Origin: Muribaculaceae bacterium
GTDB lineage: Bacteria; Bacteroidota; Bacteroidia; Bacteroidales; Muribaculaceae
Assembly: GCA_009775265.1 (NCBI GenBank)
Contig: VSPG01000004.1
Span: 1 to 64,000 of the forward strand
Direction of reading: 5' to 3'
Length of the DNA stretch: 64,000 nucleotides
The translations under genes were made by a program, and so were the position numbers. Numbering within the stretch: the stretch's first letter is position 1; each line of letters opens with the position of its first letter. Below the pieces are notes generated by a model. The model saw nothing but the letters and a program-made list of their open reading frames with translations. It was not told the origin of the DNA and ran no database searches. Below are positions 50,035-59,010 of the stretch, one piece after another.

Positions 50035-50069
50035 GGCGATTAGGTATTTATGGCGTGTTTAAAGTGTTT

Positions 50070-50564
50070 TTATTTGAGTATTATAGTATCGGATATTATT
50101 TTAACCACCAATGCGGTATCGGCTTCGGCCTGCTGCGGAGTCATGTCAAGGCGCATAAAATCGGTGACATAGACATCCGGAAGCACCATTTTCATGAGTT
50201 CGTCGGGCGAGGGAGGCGTTTTGAGCGCGGAATATTCCTTATATGTAAGACTGATAAATGCCGGATTCGGTCCGAGACCGCGACGGTCGAGCAGCCATCC
50301 GTCAGGCAGCTGTAGAGGTGCGCTTGCTGCGCTTACATCGCTTGGAGCCGGATAGCTAAGCACGGACGAACGTGTGGCATTCAGACTTATGGCCACGTTA
50401 TCATAGCACGGCACATTGGTTTTATACACTACGGCACGCGGCAATGCATGATAACCCGTCATGGAGGACGCGGATTGAGAAACCGCCGGAACGGCATCGG
50501 CAGGCCTGGTGCTGTTGCATGCGGCCACAGCGGCTACAAATGGTATGAATAACAGTTTACGCAT
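50070..50564 (-). CDS. Hypothetical lipoprotein
   Basis: The 164-residue protein has a lipoprotein signal peptide ending in AAVAAC and no recognised domain. The mature part has a Ser/Thr/Ala-rich segment followed by GWLLDRRGLGPNPAFISLTYKEYSAL and a C-terminal KIISDTIIL. The body is probably periplasmic or outer-membrane. It may be the first gene of the hyp-GH31-helicase-queA unit. I do not recognise it. Confidence 0.6.
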   Translation of the reverse strand: MRKLLFIPFVAAVAACNSTRPADAVPAVSQSASSMTGYHALPRAVVYKTNVPCYDNVAISLNATRSSVLSYPAPSDVSAASAPLQLPDGWLLDRRGLGPNPAFISLTYKEYSALKTPPSPDELMKMVLPDVYVTDFMRLDMTPQQAEADTALVVKIISDTIILK

Positions 50565-50583
50565 AGCTATTGTTGTCTAAGCA

Positions 50584-50621
50584 GCAACGCCCCGCGCCAC
50601 TTTATGGCCTCGGGGCGTTGC
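50584..50621. promoter_or_regulatory. GC-rich stem-loop after the C10 protease gene
   Basis: GCAACGCCCCG pairs with CGGGGCGTTGC (11 bp). No T-run follows on either strand, so it is more likely a stabilising or pausing hairpin than a classical terminator. Confidence 0.55.
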
Positions 50622-50645
50622 GAGATATGTGTATGACGCTTTCGC

Positions 50646-52790
50646 TTATTTCTTAATCAGACGAGCTACGCTACGGTTGCCGTTGTTGTCTACAACCTCT
50701 ACGAGGTAGAATCCGGCGGCGAGGTGAGCCACATCTACTGTTGCCTCGTTGGCTTTCACCATAAGCATGCCTGCGGAAGTGTAAACATTTACTGTGTTCA
50801 CATCCACACCTTCAACAGTGAAGTAGCTGTCGGCAGGATTCGGAGTAATGACTACGATGCTGTTGTCGGCAGTAACGTCGGATATACCACCCTGAGGCTT
50901 GTTGCCATAGAAGAATTTGACAAGAGAGCTTACGAGTTTGTTCGTATCGGCGTTTATAAATGCATAGTAGTATTCATTGTCGACCTCCAGACCTAAAGCA
51001 GCGGCAGTAACGCGCAAGTTTTCAATTTTCCATTCCTGCGATTCGCCGGGGTCAAGGCTTACGGTCATATTTGTAAACGTATTTACAATTTCGTATTCGC
51101 CATATACCTTCTTCAGGAATACGGGGGCTACGTGGCCGTAATAATATTCATCACTTTCGTTTACGAATTTAGCGCTTATGTCAATCTTATCACGGTTCTT
51201 GAACTGCTCGGGAATGCTCAGGTCAGTAACTTCAAAGCCTATAGCCACAGGGGTAAGTACGCCGAGGTTTACCGAAGTCTTCAGAGCATAGGCACGTGTC
51301 TGTCCATAAGGCATGCCCATGGGATAAGCGGTGTCGCCCACCTTGAACGCCGGTGTAAGGATGTAGGAGGAATTCTCCTTTATGCCGGACAGAAGCACAT
51401 TGTATGTCTTGGCGCCGTAGTTGGTGGCAAGGTCTTCCAGTACAGTCGAACTCCAGCGGTAGAAGCCTTCGCTGCCGTCGGTAGGTTGCACATGCAGACC
51501 GAATTTGGCAGTAACCGTCATATAGCTGCGGTTGTAGAAACCACCGCCATCATAAGTCACGGTAACCTCACGGCCGATATTAAACTCTCCGGGTTCAATG
51601 AGCAGGCCGGTACCCTGTGCAGTGAATGAAGGAACACCTACGCCACCGGCTTCAGGCTTGAAGTTGATGGTGATGTCCTGGCCGTAATTGAAACCGGCTC
51701 CGGAAGCCGCACCGCCGGCACCCTGTGTGTCGGGATCGAGCGCGTCAAGCAGGAAATAGCCGTCGCTTGTGCCGCCCCAGCCCCAGTTGATGTGGAAGTA
51801 GCCCTCTTTATCGTAGCCGTCGCACACGTAAGCATGGCCTTCATTGGAATATGTACGGCCGTCGTAAAGCACCGGGCCCACGGTCTTGAGCTGGTTGTAT
51901 ATGATTTCCTCCCATTCTCCGAGTGTGTAGCAATCGCGCTGGAGATATTCAACGGACTTGTCATAACCGAAATTGTTGACGATAGCGTCGCTCACCTTGA
52001 TAGTCTGAGCGCCGCTGCCACCACTTGCGGCAGTGCCATAGTTCATGTCGACTGCATAGCCTACCGCGCGCATCAGTTCGGCCACGGCCATCTGCTGTGC
52101 TTCCGTGCCCGGAGCAGCGGCAGTATAGCTGTCAAGCATGTCATCCCATTTCAGAGAAACGGTGGAAAGGTCAAGCTCGAGCTCGGTAGGAACACCGTCG
52201 ATGCTGCTCGTGTACTTAATCTTCCCTGTGGGATTTTCCTTAGGCCACTCAAAATATTTCATTACCTGCGATGCAGCCGTGGCCACACAGCCTGTATATG
52301 TGATTCCGCCACGCGAGCTCGTGGGGCAAAGTTTGTTATAGGGATTACCCTGATCCCATTTCGTTTCAAGCAACGGAGCTATCGGCTCGCGCTTGGGACG
52401 GGCGATACGCACAGGAGCACCCTCCGTGGCATTCTCGCGGGCATATGCTATCTGACGGGCGTATTCTCCTATCCAATATTTGAATGCAGGAGCCATATTG
52501 TCGGCATCAAAACTGCCGTTATCGGCATAGCCGAGCAGCGGGGTCACGGCATCATCGGCCGAAACCAGCAGGAAACCCTTGTTTTCTTTGGCGAAAACAT
52601 AGACGGCGGGGAGCTCGTCGGCCTCGGCAGTATAGGCCAATACGGGCTTCACAAGAGCCGGAGCTGCGTTTCGCGCCTGCGGCAAAGCGCGTCCGAGAGC
52701 TTCTTCAGGGCTCAGAACATCAGCCGATGCCGACACACCTGCAGCAGCTACCACAGCTGCCGCGATAAGGCGATGGGAAATCTTTTTCAT
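50646..52790 (-). CDS. Secreted C10-family cysteine protease with T9SS sorting domain
   Basis: The 714-residue protein is a streptopain-type (C10) preproenzyme. A signal peptide (first ~23) is followed by the Spi-like inhibitory propeptide (about 25-115). The catalytic Cys168 lies in GCVATAASQVMKYF and His319 in EGHAYVCDGYD, with the conserved HINWGWGG nearby. Beta domains follow, and the last ~75 residues are a T9SS type-A sorting domain (GFYLVEVVDNNGNRSVARL). It belongs to the group of extracellular proteases that includes interpain and prtT. It has its own promoter at 52904-52912. Confidence 0.93.
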   Translation of the reverse strand: MKKISHRLIAAAVVAAAGVSASADVLSPEEALGRALPQARNAAPALVKPVLAYTAEADELPAVYVFAKENKGFLLVSADDAVTPLLGYADNGSFDADNMAPAFKYWIGEYARQIAYARENATEGAPVRIARPKREPIAPLLETKWDQGNPYNKLCPTSSRGGITYTGCVATAASQVMKYFEWPKENPTGKIKYTSSIDGVPTELELDLSTVSLKWDDMLDSYTAAAPGTEAQQMAVAELMRAVGYAVDMNYGTAASGGSGAQTIKVSDAIVNNFGYDKSVEYLQRDCYTLGEWEEIIYNQLKTVGPVLYDGRTYSNEGHAYVCDGYDKEGYFHINWGWGGTSDGYFLLDALDPDTQGAGGAASGAGFNYGQDITINFKPEAGGVGVPSFTAQGTGLLIEPGEFNIGREVTVTYDGGGFYNRSYMTVTAKFGLHVQPTDGSEGFYRWSSTVLEDLATNYGAKTYNVLLSGIKENSSYILTPAFKVGDTAYPMGMPYGQTRAYALKTSVNLGVLTPVAIGFEVTDLSIPEQFKNRDKIDISAKFVNESDEYYYGHVAPVFLKKVYGEYEIVNTFTNMTVSLDPGESQEWKIENLRVTAAALGLEVDNEYYYAFINADTNKLVSSLVKFFYGNKPQGGISDVTADNSIVVITPNPADSYFTVEGVDVNTVNVYTSAGMLMVKANEATVDVAHLAAGFYLVEVVDNNGNRSVARLIKK

Positions 52791-52903
52791 AAGCTGTACA
52801 TATTGAGTATTAATCTTTTAAGCGATACGAAACACTGCGAGATTTCGGCAAATTCATTTACCATCCCGCCTAAAATACGCCTTTTTTTCAAGGGGCGCAC
52901 GCC

Positions 52904-52912
52904 GCAAAATTA
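52904..52912 (-). promoter_or_regulatory. -7 element of the C10 protease gene
   Basis: TAATTTTGC on the minus strand, about 114 bases before the start codon. The matching -33 box is weak (TTTC). Confidence 0.55.
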
Positions 52913-52954
52913 GTGTTTTTGTATGAAATTATGAAATTTTTAGAGCAAAATTTG

Positions 52955-52963
52955 TAATTTTGC
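52955..52963 (+). promoter_or_regulatory. -7 element of the S9A peptidase operon
   Basis: TAATTTTGC on the plus strand, about 49 bases before the S9A start. It is divergent from the C10 promoter, about 45 bases away. Confidence 0.6.
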
Positions 52964-53011
52964 ATATAAATCCGCGACAAAAAGCGAATTTTAATTGTAA
53001 ATCCTCACGAC

Positions 53012-55150
53012 ATGACACGTGCACTTATCACTCTCTGCATCTCATCCATGACCATAAACGCCACAGCAAGCGGGCCAGAAGCTCCGTCGGCGTACCCTGT
53101 TGCGCCGGCCGACGGCACCGTCGACTCTTATTTCGGAACACAAGTCCCCGACCCTTTCCGACCTCTCGAAAACGACACTGCCGCAGCAACAACCGCATGG
53201 GTGGAAGCCGAGAACAGGCTTACACGCTCATACCTCGACGCCATACCGTTCCGCCTGGCGCTGCATCGCCGTCTCACAGTTCTCAACAATTACGAAAAGC
53301 GCGGACTTCCGTCGCGCGAGAATGACGGAAAATATTATTTTGCGCTCAACGACGGACTCCGCAACCAGGCCGCCATATACCGGTCCGACTCGCCTGACGG
53401 CGCAGGGGCAGAACTGTTTCTTGACCCCAACAGCCTCAGCGACGACGGCACGGTGGCTCTTACCGGCCTGTTCCAAAGCGCCGACGGACGATACACGGCT
53501 TACACCGTGTCGCGCAGCGGAAGCGACTGGACAGAGATATACGTCATGGACACCGCCACAGGCCGTCTGCTGCCCGACCATATAGAATGGGCTAAATTCA
53601 CCGGAGCGGCATGGCATGGCGACGGATTTTACTACAGCGCATATGCCCGGCCTGAAGCAGGCAAGGAGTTTTCCAACGCGAACGAATACCACAAAGTATA
53701 CTACCACCGCCTGGGCACTCCGCAGAGCGAGGACACCATCGCCTATGAAAATCCGGACGAACCGCTGCACTTCCACACAGCCGACGTAACCGAAGGCGAG
53801 CAATACCTCGTAGTGGCTGCTTCTGGCGCAGGCAACGGCAATGCCCTGTACGTAAAAGACCTTTCGCGTCCCGAAGCCGGATTCGTCACTATTGAGCCGT
53901 CGCAGGAACAAATAATAGACATTGCAGACGTACGCCACGACGGCACTCTGCTCGCATACACAGGCATAGATGCGCCCAACTACCGCCTTGTGGCCATAGA
54001 CCCGTCGCATCCCGGACGCGAACACTGGAAAGAAGTCGTGCCCGAGAAGAAAGACGCCGTGCTCAAAGACGTGCGCGTGTCGCAGTCCGACCTAATCCTT
54101 GTCTACGACAAAGACGCATCACACCACGCGTATATCATTTCCGACGGAACAGAGCCACATGAAATCAGCCTGCCAGGCTACGGCGCCATAGGCATATCGG
54201 CATCGAAAAAGAATCCGGAAATATTCTATAGCTTTACAAGCTTCACCACGCCCGGAGCCATATACAGCTACAACAAAGCCACAGGCGCATCAGCCTGCGT
54301 GCATGCTCCGGCCGTCAACGGAGTCAACCCCTCAGACTACGTGACCGAGCAAGTATTCTACACATCTGAAGACGGCACACGCGTGCCGATGTTCCTCACT
54401 TATAAAAAAGGGATCAGACGCGACGGTTCCAACCCCACGTATCTTTACGGCTACGGCGGCTTCAACGTAGCCTTGAATCCGAACTTCAACCCCAACCGCC
54501 TGCTATGGCTCGAGAATGGCGGGATATACGCACAAGCCAACCTGCGAGGAGGCTCCGAATACGGAGAGGCATGGCACGAAGCCGGCACAAAACAGAAAAA
54601 ACTCAACGTGTTCAACGACTTTATTGCTGCAGGAGAATGGCTTGTAGAGAACGGCTTCACCCGGCCCAGCCTGCTGACCATCGAAGGCGGCAGCAACGGC
54701 GGTCTCCTTGTCGGAGCATGCACAAACATGCGCCCCGACCTTTTCGCTGTGGCAATCCCGAGAGTAGGAGTGATGGATATGATGCGTTACCATCTGTTCA
54801 CCATAGGATGGAACTGGGCCCACGACTACGGCACATCTGCGGACTCGCCGGAAATGGCAGCTTACCTGCTCGGCTACTCGCCGCTCCACAACATACGCAG
54901 CGGAAGCACCCACTATCCGGCCATAATGGTGACCACCGCCGACCACGACGACCGCGTGGTTCCGGCCCACTCTTTCAAATACGCCGCCACCCTGCAGGCC
55001 TCCGATACCGGCAGCTGCCCGAAACTCATACGCATCGACTCCAAAGCGGGCCACGGCGCAGGCAAGCCGGTGTCGAAAGTAATCGACGAATGGGCCGACA
55101 TATACAGCTTCATATTCCACAACATTGGCATCGCACCCGCAGCTGAATGA
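53012..55150 (+). CDS. Secreted prolyl oligopeptidase (S9A family)
   Basis: The 712-residue protein has a signal peptide (MTRALITLCISSMTINATAS) and an S9A layout: beta-propeller (about 90-420) and alpha/beta-hydrolase catalytic part. The catalytic triad is Ser561 in EGGSNGGLL, the Asp pair at 646-647 in DHDDRVVP, and His681 in GHGAGKP. These positions match the pig enzyme within a few residues. It cleaves short proline-containing peptides. The next gene starts on its stop codon (ATGA), and the whole set to 58591 overlaps in the same way. Confidence 0.92.
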   Translation: MTRALITLCISSMTINATASGPEAPSAYPVAPADGTVDSYFGTQVPDPFRPLENDTAAATTAWVEAENRLTRSYLDAIPFRLALHRRLTVLNNYEKRGLPSRENDGKYYFALNDGLRNQAAIYRSDSPDGAGAELFLDPNSLSDDGTVALTGLFQSADGRYTAYTVSRSGSDWTEIYVMDTATGRLLPDHIEWAKFTGAAWHGDGFYYSAYARPEAGKEFSNANEYHKVYYHRLGTPQSEDTIAYENPDEPLHFHTADVTEGEQYLVVAASGAGNGNALYVKDLSRPEAGFVTIEPSQEQIIDIADVRHDGTLLAYTGIDAPNYRLVAIDPSHPGREHWKEVVPEKKDAVLKDVRVSQSDLILVYDKDASHHAYIISDGTEPHEISLPGYGAIGISASKKNPEIFYSFTSFTTPGAIYSYNKATGASACVHAPAVNGVNPSDYVTEQVFYTSEDGTRVPMFLTYKKGIRRDGSNPTYLYGYGGFNVALNPNFNPNRLLWLENGGIYAQANLRGGSEYGEAWHEAGTKQKKLNVFNDFIAAGEWLVENGFTRPSLLTIEGGSNGGLLVGACTNMRPDLFAVAIPRVGVMDMMRYHLFTIGWNWAHDYGTSADSPEMAAYLLGYSPLHNIRSGSTHYPAIMVTTADHDDRVVPAHSFKYAATLQASDTGSCPKLIRIDSKAGHGAGKPVSKVIDEWADIYSFIFHNIGIAPAAE

Positions 55151-56070
55151 AACACCCTGCCATAATTGCCGCTGCACTCACAGCCATAGCGCTCCACAGC
55201 TGTTTCACAGGCATTGAAAGCACGCCGCGTATAACAGCCGGGGAAGTGCGGCGCCAATCTGCCGCAAAACCCACACCGGAAATGCTGTTTCTGGCCGACA
55301 TACTCCCCGAGCCGCCGGCAGAATGGAACACCGGCAAACGCTTTTACGTATCCGACAACCGCATAGCCAAATTGTTCTCATACACTGATGGACGCTCCGA
55401 CAGTCTCGCCGGAACCGACCTTATATATGCAGGACGTTCAGGAGCGCCGTCCCTCACAGGCGAAGGAGCTACGGAAATCGACCTCGTGACATGGCGTGGA
55501 GACACCCTGCAGTATCGCATTGACGCATCGCCGGAAAACATCGCAGCACGGCCGCGTCTCGAGATACCATTCACCATCGAGCGCGCACCGGTAGAACGTG
55601 CCGACAGCATGATGCGCGGACACATATATTATATAAGCACCCCTCTGTGGCGCACCGTCGACGGGCGCAGCCGCCCGGGACTGCGCCACGTGCCCGTAAG
55701 CATAGAGCGCGTCGAACCTGGCATCGACGGAATATATCCGGCCGCCGTAATATTCTCGCACGAAGGCGACACAGCCATGGTGATGATGAGCCTCGGCGGT
55801 ACAGCCGGCACGCCGCGCAGCTTCGCTTCGCTGTTCTCGTTCACTAACCCTCGCGACGCATTTCCGCACATATCCGACGAAGTGTGGCAACTCATAGTAC
55901 ACTCCCGCGTGCAGCACGCCATGACACGCGACGAATGCAGGCTCGCCCTCGGAACGCCGACACGAACAGAGCAGATACCCACCACGGCAGGGATGGTGGA
56001 GCGATGGAGCTACGGCGACGGAATATATCTTATTTTTGAAGACGGAGCCCTTACATCCTACAGACTATGA
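55147..56070 (+). CDS. Hypothetical lipoprotein in the S9A operon
   Basis: The 307-residue protein has a lipoprotein signal peptide ending in ALHSC. The body is beta-rich with no named domain; the last ~50 residues (ECRLALGTPTRTEQ, GMVERWSYGDGIYLIFEDG) resemble the small BamE/SmpA-like fold. It is translationally coupled to both neighbours (ATGA overlaps). I do not recognise it beyond this. Confidence 0.6.
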   Translation: MKHPAIIAAALTAIALHSCFTGIESTPRITAGEVRRQSAAKPTPEMLFLADILPEPPAEWNTGKRFYVSDNRIAKLFSYTDGRSDSLAGTDLIYAGRSGAPSLTGEGATEIDLVTWRGDTLQYRIDASPENIAARPRLEIPFTIERAPVERADSMMRGHIYYISTPLWRTVDGRSRPGLRHVPVSIERVEPGIDGIYPAAVIFSHEGDTAMVMMSLGGTAGTPRSFASLFSFTNPRDAFPHISDEVWQLIVHSRVQHAMTRDECRLALGTPTRTEQIPTTAGMVERWSYGDGIYLIFEDGALTSYRL

Positions 56071-56825
56071 AACTCACATTTCTCGGCACAGGCACATCGA
56101 CAGGAGTCCCCCAGCTTCGTTGCGGCTGCCCCACATGCCGCTCCGACGACCCGCGCGACAAACGCCTGCGCGCCTCCGTACTTGTGGAAACCGGCGGCCG
56201 GCGCCTGCTCATAGACTGCGGACCTGATTTCCGCGAGCAGATGCTGCGGGAGGGCTCGCCTGACATAGACGCACTGCTGCTCACCCACATACACTACGAC
56301 CACGTCGGCGGAATCGACGATTTGCGTCCGTGGTGCCGCCACGGACACCACTTCGACATCCACTGCACGGCAGACGTAGAAAGCGATTTGCGCGCGCGGT
56401 TGCCGTATTGCTTCACAGAGCATCCCTACCCCGGAGTGCCGTCTTTCAGAATGCTGCGTATCCATCCCGAGAACGACTTTATCGCCGCAGGCATAAACGT
56501 GACACCACTTCCCGTGATGCACTACCGCCTCCCTATAATCGGCTTCCGCATCGGAGACACCGCCTATATCACCGATGCCAAAACCGTGCCCGAAAGCACG
56601 CTGCTGCGTCTGCGCGGCCTTGACACACTCGTAGTGAACGCCCTTCGCCCAGCCGAACACCTGTCGCACATGAACCTCGAACAGGCCGTGGCATTAGCAT
56701 CAAGAGTGGGAGCGCGGCGCACATTGTTCACCCATATAAGCCACGACATGCCGCCGCATGCTTCTGTGTCATTGCCTCATGGCATATCGCTCGCATACGA
56801 CGGCCTAACCGTAGAAACGACATGA
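56067..56825 (+). CDS. Metallo-beta-lactamase fold hydrolase (PhnP/YycJ-like)
   Basis: The 252-residue protein belongs to the MBL fold. It opens with FLGTGTSTGVPQLRCGCPTC, where Cys19, Cys21 and Cys24 form the extra metal site of this subgroup. The HxHxDH motif is His74-x-His76-x-Asp78-His79. Later ligands are HYRLP and DAKTV segments. PhnP-type members are phosphodiesterases; the role here is unknown. No signal peptide, so it is cytoplasmic. Overlaps the next gene by the ATGA pattern. Confidence 0.88.
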   Translation: MKLTFLGTGTSTGVPQLRCGCPTCRSDDPRDKRLRASVLVETGGRRLLIDCGPDFREQMLREGSPDIDALLLTHIHYDHVGGIDDLRPWCRHGHHFDIHCTADVESDLRARLPYCFTEHPYPGVPSFRMLRIHPENDFIAAGINVTPLPVMHYRLPIIGFRIGDTAYITDAKTVPESTLLRLRGLDTLVVNALRPAEHLSHMNLEQAVALASRVGARRTLFTHISHDMPPHASVSLPHGISLAYDGLTVETT

Positions 56826-58591
56826 CGCCGGGTCAGCTATGGCAAAAATTTGCCACCCCTATTCGGCGCGAATGGCCGATGCTTGCGGCATGCACCCTAT
56901 TCCTTGCCCCTGTCTGCTTCATAGGCCTGCTAAAACAGGCGGCAGGTTTCGACGCAGCCATAGCGCTACGCGACGCCGCAGGCCTGCTGAGAGCCTTGTT
57001 TTGTGCTTATATCCTTACTGCAATAGCCTCAGCATCCGGAAGCGTCGCAATAAAATGGACAATATATACCATTACATTAGTGTACTGCATATTAGCTGCA
57101 ACCGCCTACTATATGTTCGGCATGGACATATCGCCACGTATGTTCACGCTCCTTGCCGAGACCGGCAAAGCCGAAACCGCAAGCTTCTTCAAAAGCTTCA
57201 TAGGTCTTGAAATGGCAGCCAGTGCTGCCGCTTGCATTTTCGGCATTATAACATTCGCCGTGGTCGAGCGTCATATCAGAAGACCTGCCGGAGCATTCGC
57301 CACATCAGCGGTTTCTGTGCTTGTCATAGCCGGAGGCATATTGTTTACAGAAAAAACCGCGACCGTCATGCGGGCTAACGATTCACGACAAATCGAAGCC
57401 TGCTTTCCTGGTTACCATTCCGACAATCCTACAAAAACCTTCTACTCGCTGCACGCTGTGTCACTGATGTCCGACGAAAACGCCCGATGGACAAAGCGCC
57501 TGCTCGCCGATGCGGCAGACCATGCCTTAGCCACGGACACTATTCCGGGCGACACACTCGACATAGTGCTCATCATAGGCGAATCCCACATCCGCAATCA
57601 TTCGCAACTCTATGGCTACCCGTTGTCCGTGACTCCGTTCCAGACGGCCGAAGCACGCGCGGGAAGGCTTGTGGCATTTGATTCCGTCACTGCTGTTTCG
57701 CGTTACACTTCCGGCGTAATGCGTTCGGCGCTTTCGCTGGCCTCCCACCTCGACGGAGAAGCTCCCGCAGACGGAGCCTTCCTCCCGCTGCTTTTCAAAA
57801 AAGCCGGATGGGAAGTATACTTCCTTGACAACCAGCATGCGGGCGACGACGTAATCAGCAGCTACACTCTAAACGGATTTCTTTACAACGACGCGGCCAT
57901 GAGACACGCGTATACCTATACATCCACATATAGCAACCCGCATGACGACCTGGACTTCGTACGACACGAGCAAGCCGCAACTGCCCAAGAAAGCCGTCAG
58001 CATGCAAAAAGGCTATGGATATACCACCTTTGGGGACAGCACCTCGACCCGGCCGACCGCTACCCCGGCACCGATTCGTGCCGTGTGTTCGGAAAAGGCC
58101 ACTACGGTTTTCGCAGAGAGCCATGGCTCTCTGCCGCAACGCGGCAGAAAATCGCCGACTATGACAATGCCACGCTTCACAACGACCGCACCATCAAAGC
58201 CATACTCACAGCCCACAAAAACCGCCCCACAATAGCCATCTACTTTTCCGACCATGGAGAAGAAGTGTATGATTTCCGCAACGCATACGGCCGTATAGGC
58301 GCACACGACAGCATGTCAGACCGCACCGCCATAAAAAAATATATCGACGCCCTCTATGGCGTACCGTTCGAGATATGGTGCTCCGACGCATACATCGCCC
58401 GTCATCCCGGCGCATTGGAATCCATAAAAAGACATATCATGAGACCTGCCACCACAGACCTCGTAGGCCACACCCTGCTGAATCTGTCAGGAATCAGTTC
58501 GCCGGCATACCGCCCGGACCTTGACATGTTAAACCCCGCCTACAGACCCCGGCACGGCATGACGCCATCCCGTCTCGGACAAGCAGAATAA
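56822..58591 (+). CDS. Phosphoethanolamine transferase (EptA/sulfatase family)
   Basis: The 589-residue protein has five hydrophobic segments (first ~190 residues) and a periplasmic alkaline-phosphatase-like domain. Metal and catalytic features are GESHIRNHSQLYGYP, SVTAVSRYTSGVMRSALSL with the probable nucleophile Thr, HLWGQHLDPADRYP and SDHGEEVYD. The family adds phosphoethanolamine to lipid A or other glycans, which can alter resistance to cationic peptides. No mcr-specific claim is made. It is the last gene of the overlapping operon. Confidence 0.88.
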   Translation: MTPGQLWQKFATPIRREWPMLAACTLFLAPVCFIGLLKQAAGFDAAIALRDAAGLLRALFCAYILTAIASASGSVAIKWTIYTITLVYCILAATAYYMFGMDISPRMFTLLAETGKAETASFFKSFIGLEMAASAAACIFGIITFAVVERHIRRPAGAFATSAVSVLVIAGGILFTEKTATVMRANDSRQIEACFPGYHSDNPTKTFYSLHAVSLMSDENARWTKRLLADAADHALATDTIPGDTLDIVLIIGESHIRNHSQLYGYPLSVTPFQTAEARAGRLVAFDSVTAVSRYTSGVMRSALSLASHLDGEAPADGAFLPLLFKKAGWEVYFLDNQHAGDDVISSYTLNGFLYNDAAMRHAYTYTSTYSNPHDDLDFVRHEQAATAQESRQHAKRLWIYHLWGQHLDPADRYPGTDSCRVFGKGHYGFRREPWLSAATRQKIADYDNATLHNDRTIKAILTAHKNRPTIAIYFSDHGEEVYDFRNAYGRIGAHDSMSDRTAIKKYIDALYGVPFEIWCSDAYIARHPGALESIKRHIMRPATTDLVGHTLLNLSGISSPAYRPDLDMLNPAYRPRHGMTPSRLGQAE

Positions 58592-58656
58592 ACGGAGCCC
58601 GATGCGGCCGACTTCAATTTGTTGCCGAAAAATTTCCGTAATTCACTTTTATTCGC

Positions 58657-58665
58657 TAACTTTGC
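58657..58665 (+). promoter_or_regulatory. -7 element of acpP-fabF
   Basis: TAACTTTGC, about 45 bases before the acpP start. TTTC lies 20 bases upstream as an imperfect -33 box. Confidence 0.65.
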
Positions 58666-58710
58666 GCCCTGAAACTGAAAAATTTCACTAATCATTTAAA
58701 TATTACAACT

Positions 58711-58944
58711 ATGTCTGAAATTGCAGATCGCGTAAAAGCAATCATCGTCGACAAGCTCGGCGTAGACGAAGGTCAGGTAACCGAAACCGCAGCATTCACC
58801 ACCGATCTTGGCGCTGATTCGCTCGACACCGTAGAACTCATCATGGAATTCGAGAAAGAGTTCGGCATCACCATCCCCGACGACCAGGCTGAAAAAATCG
58901 CTACCGTCGGCGACGCCGTTGCTTACATCGAAGCAAACAAATAA
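58711..58944 (+). CDS. acpP: Acyl carrier protein
   Basis: ACP (77 residues) carries acyl chains in fatty acid synthesis. The phosphopantetheine Ser37 is in GADSLDTVEL, and the rest (IMEFEKEFGITIPDDQAEKI) is typical and strongly acidic. It is followed by fabF, the most common neighbour, with a stem-loop in the spacer. Confidence 0.97.
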   Translation: MSEIADRVKAIIVDKLGVDEGQVTETAAFTTDLGADSLDTVELIMEFEKEFGITIPDDQAEKIATVGDAVAYIEANK

Positions 58945-58961
58945 AAAACCCTCCCCTATTC

Positions 58962-58982
58962 CCGACGCCGAGCAGGCGTCGG
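58962..58982 (+). promoter_or_regulatory. Stem-loop between acpP and fabF
   Basis: CCGACGCC pairs with GGCGTCGG around a 5-base loop. No T-run follows, so it may stabilise acpP message or set its level against fabF. Confidence 0.5.
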
Positions 58983-59010
58983 TGCGTGAGCTAAAAACAC
59001 ATTATTTCAA

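Noticed and set aside
48331..50043. Long plus-strand open frame of 570 codons antisense to the GH31 gene
   Set aside because: It is the reverse complement of a well-supported GH31 gene. It has no recognised domain, no signal or start context, and its composition follows the codon positions of the sense gene.
56822..58591. Mobile colistin resistance (mcr) gene
   Set aside because: The protein is a general phosphoethanolamine transferase within a chromosomal-looking operon; there is no transposon context and no mcr-specific feature I can point to.
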